A stretch of 41,716 nt of DNA. Origin: Candidatus Parabeggiatoa sp. nov. 2. GTDB lineage: Bacteria; Pseudomonadota; Gammaproteobacteria; Beggiatoales; Beggiatoaceae. This document shows, in pieces, positions 27,251 through 34,904 of the stretch. Numbering within the stretch: position 1 is the first letter of the stretch; each line of letters opens with the position of its first letter. Made by a program: the position numbers and the translations under genes. Location of the stretch: positions 1 through 41,716 of the forward strand of contig NBMI01000083.1 in NCBI GenBank assembly GCA_002085445.1. The letters run 5' to 3'. The notes below the pieces were generated by a model. It was given only the letters and a program-made list of their open reading frames with translations. It searched no databases and was not told the DNA's origin.

Positions 27251-28030
27251 GTGAAGAAAAAAGTCATCTACGAACAACCCATTAACGAGCGCATTAGAAG
27301 TTTACTGCGACTTGAGCATCTGTTTGCCGGCATTATGTACCGCCTCAAAGGTCCTGCTGAATGGGATAGTCGTGCCGTTATCGACAGTCTCATTGAAGTC
27401 TTAGACTTATTAAACCGGATAGACTTGCGCGTCGAACTCCAAAAAGATTTAGAGTACCACGCGCAAATCCTAGAACGTTGGCAACGCACCCCCGATGTCG
27501 ATACCGAGCGCCTCGCAAAATTACTTAATAAAACCAGAATTCTTTTGTGTCGGTTAGGAGAAATCGACCGGCCTGTGGGAGACAGCTTATCACAACATCA
27601 ACTGTTCAACCTCGTGCGACAGCGGGGCACCATTTCGGGCGGAACCTGCCGCTGTGACTTACCCGGCTATCATCACTGGTTGCAAAAAAGTCCCAAACAA
27701 CGCCAAAATGAACTAAGCGACTGGCTAGCACCGCTTCTACCACTGCGTGACGCGATTGACTTAGACTTATACTTCATTCGCAACAACGCCATCGTCTCAC
27801 AAGAGATCGCTACCGGGGGGGTTTTTCAATCCAAACTGGATGCCAATGCCCAATACCGAATTATTCAAGTTATTTTGGCAACGGAACACCCCTGCTATCC
27901 AGAAATTAAAGGTGGCAAACAACGTTTCACAATCCGTTTCTTTGAACAACCTGATATCGAAGAACGACCAAAACCAACTGAGCAAAATATTAACTTTGAA
28001 CTACGTTATTGCCTGATAACTGATCAGTGA
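27251..28030 (+). CDS. zapD: Cell division protein ZapD
   Basis: The 259-residue protein (YacF/DUF1342) cross-links FtsZ filaments. Recognised by YEQPINERIRSLLRLEHLF at the start, GTISGGTCRCDLPGYHHWL, and the C-terminal QFTIRFF-like and LRYCL segments. The start is GTG 27251. The yacG gene that often follows is absent. The final ITDQ and the TGA lie in the TAACTGA array that fills the gap to the next gene, so the array begins inside the coding region. Confidence 0.94.
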   Translation: MKKKVIYEQPINERIRSLLRLEHLFAGIMYRLKGPAEWDSRAVIDSLIEVLDLLNRIDLRVELQKDLEYHAQILERWQRTPDVDTERLAKLLNKTRILLCRLGEIDRPVGDSLSQHQLFNLVRQRGTISGGTCRCDLPGYHHWLQKSPKQRQNELSDWLAPLLPLRDAIDLDLYFIRNNAIVSQEIATGGVFQSKLDANAQYRIIQVILATEHPCYPEIKGGKQRFTIRFFEQPDIEERPKPTEQNINFELRYCLITDQ

Positions 28031-28114
28031 TAACTGATAATTGATAACTGATAACTGATAACTGATAACTGATAACTGATGACTGATAACTGATAACTGA
28101 TAACTGATCACTGA
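28011..28114. repeat. TAACTGA direct-repeat array, about 13 units
   Basis: The longest array in the window: nearly perfect TAACTGA heptamers from the zapD stop to 8 bases before the ATG of the next gene. It leaves no room for a normal Shine-Dalgarno site upstream of 28122. Confidence 0.95.
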
Positions 28115-28121
28115 AAAAATT

Positions 28122-28922
28122 ATGGATAAAATTTTCAAAGTAAGTGTATTCGGCCTAGCACCCAATGAACAAAATACCTTGGGCAGCATTTTCAAACTCG
28201 CCGCCTCACGTAGCCGACAATACACCATGGTCAGCCCCACAGAACGTACAGCGGCCGACATTATACTGGTTGACTCTGATGATACCAATGCCATGAATGA
28301 GTGGCGCAGTTTTAGCGTACGTCACAGTACCATCCCGGTTATTTATGTGACCAAAACCGCACCGGCTCAAGCCACCAACGAAGTGTACCTACGCCGGCCG
28401 CTGACTTTAAAGCGGGTACTCGAAACCCTCGATAAAGTCGCTATCGTAGCACTTAAACACGTTAATATAGACATCCATGACGGTGGGGTACCTGATGATG
28501 ATGAAGATGCCAAAAGCGCCTACAATGTTGCTGTCCAAAGTGCCGAAAAAACAGGTGTCAAAGCCCTCGTTGTTGATGATGCCCTCTCAGTACGCAAAGC
28601 CATGGAAATTCACCTTGGCGTACTTGGCGTAGACATCGACTTTGCCGAAACGGGTGAAGAGGCACTTGAGTACATACAAAAAACCGTTTACGACATTATT
28701 TTTCTAGACTTAATGCTGCCCGGCATTGACGGCTACAAAGTCTGTAAAGAAATTAAGTCCCATAAACTGTCTAAAAATACCCCGGTCATCATGTTGACTG
28801 GCAAAGGTTCACGCTTTGACAAAATCAAAGGGACAATGGCCGGTGCCAACCTTTTTTTGACCAAACCGGTAGAACAAGAAAAACTCAAAGAAGTTATCAA
28901 ACAATACGCGGCCGGTGCGTAA
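28122..28922 (+). CDS. pilG: PilG-like response regulator with an extra N-terminal domain
   Basis: 266 residues, twice a normal PilG. The C-terminal half (about 146-266) is a complete receiver: acidic pair D152-D153, phospho-acceptor D196 in FLDLMLPGIDGY, Thr in MLTGKGS and K248 in FLTKPV. The N-terminal half (1-115) has a receiver-like layout (DIILVDSDD, IPVIYVTK, RRPLTLKRVLETLDK). It lacks a clean phosphorylation site, so it looks like a degenerate receiver. An acidic linker (about 119-130) joins them. In Pil-Chp systems PilG takes phosphate from ChpA and promotes pilus extension. It precedes pilH. Confidence 0.85.
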   Translation: MDKIFKVSVFGLAPNEQNTLGSIFKLAASRSRQYTMVSPTERTAADIILVDSDDTNAMNEWRSFSVRHSTIPVIYVTKTAPAQATNEVYLRRPLTLKRVLETLDKVAIVALKHVNIDIHDGGVPDDDEDAKSAYNVAVQSAEKTGVKALVVDDALSVRKAMEIHLGVLGVDIDFAETGEEALEYIQKTVYDIIFLDLMLPGIDGYKVCKEIKSHKLSKNTPVIMLTGKGSRFDKIKGTMAGANLFLTKPVEQEKLKEVIKQYAAGA

Positions 28923-28972
28923 ACACTAACAACTCTTTTAGCAAGCACAGAACAAGCGAGGAAATCGTCTCA

Positions 28973-29338
28973 ATGTCCATCGAAAGAATACTTGTTGTTG
29001 ATGATTCAAAGGTTGACCTGATGAATCTTCAAAATATTATTACTGATGCTGGTTACACCGTCATCACCGCCGGTTCCGGTGTCGAGGCTATTTCCAAAGC
29101 CAAAAGCGAAAAACCCGATCTCATTTTTATGGACGTAGTGATGCAGCAAATGGACGGCTACCAAGCATGCCGAGAAATTATCCACGACAATTCCACCAAA
29201 GATATTGCCATTATCTTTGTCACCAGCAAAGGGCAAAAGGCTGACCGATTATGGGCCGAAATGCAAGGTGGCAAAGCACTCATACAAAAGCCCTACACGC
29301 CCGAACAAATTATTGAGCAAATCAACAAATTTAAATAA
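28973..29338 (+). CDS. pilH: PilH-type single-domain response regulator
   Basis: A 121-residue receiver with D10-D11, phospho-acceptor D54 in IFMDVVMQQMDGY, Thr in FVTSKGQ and K106 in ALIQKPYTP. The insertion-like KGQKADRLWAEMQGGK segment is typical of PilH. In Pil-Chp systems PilH opposes PilG. The spacing to pilG is 50 bases. A degenerate TTATCAGTTA array follows. Confidence 0.92.
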   Translation: MSIERILVVDDSKVDLMNLQNIITDAGYTVITAGSGVEAISKAKSEKPDLIFMDVVMQQMDGYQACREIIHDNSTKDIAIIFVTSKGQKADRLWAEMQGGKALIQKPYTPEQIIEQINKFK

Positions 29339-29482
29339 CACTACACCGTTATCAGTTATTAGTTATCAACTATAAGTTATCAGTTACTAATTATCTATCG
29401 TCAAAAGACACCAATAACCGTATAGTCTACAAATAACTGAGAACGATCACCTGTCACTATTCATTGAACAAAGGATTGAAAA

Positions 29483-30574
29483 ATGTTTTCTAGCACCATG
29501 CTGCACATATTATTAGCGATCATGCTGTTCTCATTGAGCGGCTGCGACTTGATTGCCAGTCTTACCGGGCAAAATAATGCACAACAAGACCATCAGAAAC
29601 CTGCTACAGCACAGTTCACCTTCGCTGTCGCTCCGCATATTGCTTGGATGCCTTGGTATCTGGCTCAGGAAGAAGGGATATTTCACCAATATGCAGCCAA
29701 GCATCAAGTCGAGGTTCAACTCATAAAAGACAACTACCTCGACACCATCAACAAATTCATCTCCAAGGAATACGATGCTATTGCCATCTCCAACATTGAT
29801 GCCATCGCCCAACTTGTTAGACGTCACATAAAGGTCGATGTCATCCTAATTACCAATGAACACAAAGGTAGTGAAGCCATCCTAGTGCCCGAAACGGCCG
29901 ACACTACTGGGCATCATTTCCGCGACAAAACCTTTGCCTTACTCCAATACTCGGCCCGCCACTACCTTTTCGACCGCTACCTAATCCGCAACCAAATCCC
30001 CTTCGACGAAATCAACATACTCAATACCGCCGAAGAAGACATACTTAATGCTTTTTCAAACAAAAAAGTCTATGGTGTTGTCACCCACAACCCCAATCTT
30101 TACACACTCACCCACTCGGCAGCGGCCAAAAGACTCTTTGACAGCCGCCAAATCCCCAAAGAAATCTTTGATCTTATCATTATCCACCGAGAGACCCTAA
30201 CCAAGTACCCGGCCTTTGCCCAAGTCATACTCGCCACTTGGTTTACCGTCATGCAAAGATTACAAGGCAGTAAAAAGGATACCACCCTAGATGCCTTGGC
30301 CGGCCTCGCCAACATCACTCGTCAAGAATATGACGAGCAACTGGCAACTACGCTCCTAAATGATACCTCAACCAAAGCCCTAGCCGCCATTCGTGATCGC
30401 CGGATTATAAAAGCCATGCGCCACATACGCTACTTTATTCAACGACACAAGCTAATCGACGACGACATCTACACCGACTGGGTCAGCTATCCCGGCCGTG
30501 ATCCGGCTTTACTACACTTTAACGGAAAACCCTTACAAAAATTTGTCGTACCCACGGTCGCGAACCAAACCTAA
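29483..30574 (+). CDS. Solute-binding lipoprotein, NMT1/SsuA-like, inside the Pil-Chp cluster
   Basis: 363 residues with a lipoprotein signal: hydrophobic run then LSGC (Cys21). The rest reads as a periplasmic binding protein of the nitrate/sulfonate/thiamine-precursor type: FAVAPHIAWMPWYLAQEEGIF, then VEVQLIKDNYLDTINKFISKEYDAIAISNIDAIAQ-like segments matching the two-lobe fold. No ABC permease or ATPase gene is next to it. It lies between pilH and pilI on the same strand. The ligand is not predictable. It could deliver a ligand to PilJ, as some binding proteins do for chemoreceptors. That is inference; a displaced transport component is the alternative. Confidence 0.8.
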   Translation: MFSSTMLHILLAIMLFSLSGCDLIASLTGQNNAQQDHQKPATAQFTFAVAPHIAWMPWYLAQEEGIFHQYAAKHQVEVQLIKDNYLDTINKFISKEYDAIAISNIDAIAQLVRRHIKVDVILITNEHKGSEAILVPETADTTGHHFRDKTFALLQYSARHYLFDRYLIRNQIPFDEINILNTAEEDILNAFSNKKVYGVVTHNPNLYTLTHSAAAKRLFDSRQIPKEIFDLIIIHRETLTKYPAFAQVILATWFTVMQRLQGSKKDTTLDALAGLANITRQEYDEQLATTLLNDTSTKALAAIRDRRIIKAMRHIRYFIQRHKLIDDDIYTDWVSYPGRDPALLHFNGKPLQKFVVPTVANQT

Positions 30575-30698
30575 CCCTCTACAACTCGTATAAATACACT
30601 ACTTTGAGCACTTCGAGCTAAAAAATAGGAAAAAGCGTACACAAAAAGGAATTAAAACTCACTGAACACAGTAAACTGAGAACGTATCACTGAAAACA

Positions 30699-31217
30699 AT
30701 GCTACCAAGCCAAGCCCTAAACCGACCCATTACTCGGAAAGCCGACGAAAACGTCCAAACTTTTTTTGGACAACAACAAACAATCACTCGTCGGCTGGGA
30801 ATAAAAATGGACAACCTCGGCCTCCTAATAGCCCAACAAGCCACCAGTGAACTCACGGATATCGGTCAAATTTGCCCCATACCCTTTACCGCCCCCTGGC
30901 TACTGGGCCTCATTAACCTGCGCGGCAACCTAATCCCGGTATTTGACCTACATAAACTACTACAACTACAAAGATCAGAACAAAAAAAGCCCATGCTACT
31001 CATACTAGGACAAGGAGAAACCGCCGGTGCCCTCGTGATTGAAGATTTACCGATACATCTCACTTTCACCGACAGCGACAAACTCAAAAGCCTACCCCCC
31101 TTGCCGGCCATTATAAAATCATACACCTCAAGCGGCTATGAAAAAAATGGGCAACTCTGGTTTAACTTCGACCATAAGGGCTTTTTTGAATCCCTTGCCA
31201 CCAAAGTCGCCTTATAA
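30699..31217 (+). CDS. pilI: CheW-like adaptor PilI
   Basis: 172 residues with one CheW domain: ICPIPFTAPWLLGLINLRGNLIPVFDL is the CheW core, followed by MLLILGQGETAGALVIEDLP. It links the PilJ receptor to the ChpA kinase. The position just before pilJ is the usual one. The N-terminal about 30 residues are poorly conserved, so an internal start (for example the ATG of MDNLGLLI) is possible. Confidence 0.88.
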   Translation: MLPSQALNRPITRKADENVQTFFGQQQTITRRLGIKMDNLGLLIAQQATSELTDIGQICPIPFTAPWLLGLINLRGNLIPVFDLHKLLQLQRSEQKKPMLLILGQGETAGALVIEDLPIHLTFTDSDKLKSLPPLPAIIKSYTSSGYEKNGQLWFNFDHKGFFESLATKVAL

Positions 31218-31498
31218 ACGAAACTCGCCGGCGAAAACTAACTTATTTTTAACACCATTTCACCTCAAAATAACTTGAGCTTTTGATGAGGCAATGGGTG
31301 CCCGAATGGGTAATGGGTAATTCTTTTAGCCAGCAATTGACTACAACCTCTACCAATTACCAATTCTCGGCATTTTTTTTATCACAGTTGTTTGGCCTCG
31401 AACCGATTACCAAAAACGAAAGGCTGAGTATAAACAAAAATCTATAGCTGGCCTCTAAAAAAAACTTATTGATATATTGATTGATTACAAAATAAAAA

Positions 31499-34069
31499 AT
31501 GTTCATTGGTTCCGCATTCTTGGCGGTGATACCCGTACTCATCACGGCCATCTTCACCAGTCAAATTGCCAGCACACTAGGCCAAGAAGCACTCACCAAC
31601 AGTGCTCAAAGTCACATTACCTCGATTCGAGACGCCAAAAAGGCCCAAATTGAGGATTACTTCAACTGGGTTTTCAACCAAATCCAAGTTTACGCCGATG
31701 CCCGCACCACCATTAAAGCCATGCGCGGCCTTAAAGAAACCTATCCAAAATTTAAAGACGATGCGGCGGCCCTCTATACCGACGATCTTGAGGTTGATGA
31801 AGATAGCCTTGAAGGGCCCCCCGCGCCGGTTCTTTTATCAGTGCCTATCGAAGAATACAAAGAAGCCATAAAGAAATACTACATCGACGAATTCTCTCAA
31901 GAATATGGCACCCTCAATGCCACTTCTGCTCCTGACATGACCGAAATACTCGACCTCCTCTCTGACAACAGCATTGCATTGCAACATCACTATATAGCTG
32001 CCAACCCCAATCCTCTTGGCACCAAACAAGAGTATTTCCAAGCCGACGATACCTCCAGCTATACGCAACTGCATCGCCACTATCACCACTATCTCCATAA
32101 GATACAAAGACGCTTCGACTTTGAAGACATCTACCTAGTCGATGCAGACACCGGCCACATCGTCTATTCCGTACTCAAAGAAATCGACTTTGCTACCTCC
32201 CTCAAAGACGGCCCCCACGCCAAAACGGGCCTCGGCCAAGTTTTTGAACAAGCCCGTCAATCACTCCGCGGCGACATAGCTCTAGTGGACTTCGCTCCCT
32301 ACCTACCCTCATACAACAACCAAGCAGCCTTTATTGGTACCCCCATTTATGACGATGAACGTGAACGAAATATAGGTGTACTTATATTTCAAATACCTAT
32401 CGATAGCATCAACGACATAATGACCAACCACCGTGTTTGGCGATACGACGAATTCGGACGGACCGGTGAAGCCTATATCGTCGCCGACGATGGAACCATG
32501 CGAAATGACAGCCGCATGTTCATCGAAAACAAAGAAGATTACCTAAAAGCAGTCAAAAATGCCGGTCTTTCCGAAGACATCATCCAGAACATAGAACTCA
32601 AAGATACCAGCGTAGGTCTCCAAAGAGTCGATAGCCCCGGCACTCGTTCCGCCTTTTCAGGTGTCACCGGCTTCGACCTTTACGAAGACTATCGTGGCGA
32701 ATTTGTTCTTTCCGCCTTTGCCCCGATTAATGTCCCCGGCTTAAAATGGGCCATTTTTTCTAACCTACAAGAAGATGAATCGTTAGAACGTTTAGAACAA
32801 TTGACCGCTGAAATTACTAAAGTCGCCATCCTCATTGCTGTGGTCATACTATTAATGGGCGGCAGCGCCGGCTTCTTTTTCTTTGGACGCATTGCAGCGC
32901 CCATCGGTCACATGGAAGCTACCGTCACTAAAGTCGCCGAAGGCGACTTTACCGCCCGTGCCGAAATTAAAACCGGGGACGAGTTGGAGACTCTAAGTAA
33001 CGCCTTTAATGGATTACTAGATGATCGCCTAACCGCGCTCGCCAAGGCCGAAAAAGAAAATGAGCAACTCAATAATTCCATCATTGAACTGCTCAAAGCT
33101 TCTTTCCAACTGAGTCAACGTGATCTCACGGTGCAAGTGCCAGTAACGGAAGACGTAACTGGGCCGTTAGCCGATGCTATTAACCAAATGGCGACGGAAA
33201 CCAGTAAAGTGTTGCTCAATGTGCGACGCATTACCGATGAAGTAGAAGCGGCCTCTAGCCAAGTCAAGGAACAAGGAGATAATGTTTCTAGGATGGCCGA
33301 GGCCGAGCGAGAGGTAGTGGATACCACCATGGCTGAGCTTTCGGCCGCCGCGGAGGCGATGAATAAAATTGCGGAAGTGGCGCAATCATGTAATGAAATA
33401 GCCAGCCAAGCCACACGTTCCACTCAAACCGCCTTAGTAACCGTCACCAGTACTGTTGATGGTATGAGTGAAATTCGGGAAGCTATTCACGAGACTGAGA
33501 AACGGATTAAGCGACTGGGTGAACGTGCCCAAGAGATTAGTAGTATCGTCGATATCATTAATAACATTGCTGAGCGTACTCACGTATTGGCCCTGAACGC
33601 TAGTATGCAGGCCGCGGCCGCCGGTGAAGCCGGGCGCGGTTTTTCTGTCGTGGCCGACGAAGTGCAACGTTTGGCGGAAAGTTCACGAAACGCCACTTCG
33701 CAGATTTCGGCCCTCGTAAAAAATATTCAAGTAGAAACCAATGATACGATTGCAACGATGGATAAAACCATCGGGCAGGTGGTGGAAGGTTCACGGTTAG
33801 CGGAGCGTGCTGGTGAACAAATGAAGGACACCCAGAATACCACCGCCAACCTAGTGCAAGTTGTAGAACAAATTGCAATGGCTTCAAGACAGCAGGCGCA
33901 AATCAGTAATGACTTACGTGAGCGGGCAGGTACAATTCAAATAAGTACCCAAGAGACGGGTAGACAGTTGGAAGAGCAAACGACACATACCAATCGTTTA
34001 GTGGACTTTTCCAAGCAACTGATTGAATCGGTTCGAGTATTTAAGTTACCAGAATTTGACGATAAGTGA
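31499..34069 (+). CDS. pilJ: Methyl-accepting chemoreceptor PilJ with a large periplasmic sensor
   Basis: 856 residues, against about 680 in Pseudomonas PilJ. It has an N-terminal helix (1-22), a periplasmic part (about 25-435) that looks like a double-Cache sensor (DIYLVDADTGHIVYSVLKE, YIVADDGTMRNDSR), and a second helix at about 441-462. A HAMP domain follows, then a second HAMP-like segment, RDLTVQVPVTEDVTGPLADAI, which is typical of PilJ. The signalling hairpin has its tip at about 693-727 (LALNASMQAAAAGEAGRGFS). No C-terminal CheR-binding pentapeptide is seen. A TAA is in frame two codons before ATG 31499, so this is the earliest start; the first helix is short. Confidence 0.93.
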   Translation: MFIGSAFLAVIPVLITAIFTSQIASTLGQEALTNSAQSHITSIRDAKKAQIEDYFNWVFNQIQVYADARTTIKAMRGLKETYPKFKDDAAALYTDDLEVDEDSLEGPPAPVLLSVPIEEYKEAIKKYYIDEFSQEYGTLNATSAPDMTEILDLLSDNSIALQHHYIAANPNPLGTKQEYFQADDTSSYTQLHRHYHHYLHKIQRRFDFEDIYLVDADTGHIVYSVLKEIDFATSLKDGPHAKTGLGQVFEQARQSLRGDIALVDFAPYLPSYNNQAAFIGTPIYDDERERNIGVLIFQIPIDSINDIMTNHRVWRYDEFGRTGEAYIVADDGTMRNDSRMFIENKEDYLKAVKNAGLSEDIIQNIELKDTSVGLQRVDSPGTRSAFSGVTGFDLYEDYRGEFVLSAFAPINVPGLKWAIFSNLQEDESLERLEQLTAEITKVAILIAVVILLMGGSAGFFFFGRIAAPIGHMEATVTKVAEGDFTARAEIKTGDELETLSNAFNGLLDDRLTALAKAEKENEQLNNSIIELLKASFQLSQRDLTVQVPVTEDVTGPLADAINQMATETSKVLLNVRRITDEVEAASSQVKEQGDNVSRMAEAEREVVDTTMAELSAAAEAMNKIAEVAQSCNEIASQATRSTQTALVTVTSTVDGMSEIREAIHETEKRIKRLGERAQEISSIVDIINNIAERTHVLALNASMQAAAAGEAGRGFSVVADEVQRLAESSRNATSQISALVKNIQVETNDTIATMDKTIGQVVEGSRLAERAGEQMKDTQNTTANLVQVVEQIAMASRQQAQISNDLRERAGTIQISTQETGRQLEEQTTHTNRLVDFSKQLIESVRVFKLPEFDDK

Positions 34070-34107
34070 TTAGGAAGGGCGAATGGCGACTTGCGAATGA
34101 GTGATTT

Positions 34108-34197
34108 ACTAGTACAGTAAGGCGGAAGTTTCCATACCACCCTAACGCCAACGGCTTTGGCTGAAGGGTCTGAATATTTCCGCCCTCCCGTACTAGT
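34108..34197. repeat. 90-bp element with inverted ends
   Basis: ACTAGTAC (34108-34115) pairs with GTACTAGT (34190-34197), and GGCGGAA (34121-34127) with TTCCGCC (34178-34184). It lies just after pilJ and may be a MITE remnant or a long hairpin. The rest of 34070-34904 has no convincing gene. It contains AGCCAGGGGC-GTT-GCCCCTGGCT (34470-34492) and GCCCC-AAC-GGGGC (34526-34538), both shared with other spacers. Confidence 0.6.
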
Positions 34198-34904
34198 CGT
34201 CATTCATAAATACAACCATGAATTATTGCAATTCAATTTGGCAATAACGAATTTATCTGCCTAAGTGTATCTAAAGGCTGTTCGTATTTATTTTTGCCAG
34301 ACTCAAAGCACAAGAAAGATACTTTCTACCAATTTTAGTTACAACAACTTTTATTAATTCAGGTTTTCCGCGTGCTGTTGCAACATTTAAACTATACAGT
34401 ACTTGGCCTATCTATCTGCGGCCTTTAATTTTCCATAATATAATAGACTTGTCCGTAAATAAATAAGAAAGCCAGGGGCGTTGCCCCTGGCTTTAATAAC
34501 ACTTACCGAAGGGGCTAATAGAAAAGCCCCAACGGGGCGACATTAATATAGCCAGTGCCTTATAGTATGAAGTAGACTATTAGATTATAGAAAAATAGGT
34601 AATATATCAATAATTCACGATAACTGATTGGGAAGAGGAAACAGTGTTAATTGCAGGTTTTCCATCATTATTTTCCATTTTAGAATGATAAACAGTATCT
34701 TATCAAAAAAAATCATAAAAAGCAAACCCTTAAAAACCGCTTATTCCAATAATTCAATGGGCTTTTTTGACACCATCTTACATAATGAAATCACTGAATT
34801 ACGGCAATGGTTTATCAATACAAATAACTGATAGCGAAAAACGGATATTAACCTTTTATAAATCAACTGCATAGAAACATCACTGCTCACTGACACATTA
34901 AGCC

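Noticed and set aside
34628..34831. 67-codon frame before chpA
   Set aside because: It starts with TTG, has low-complexity AT-rich coding, no Shine-Dalgarno that fits and no recognisable family.
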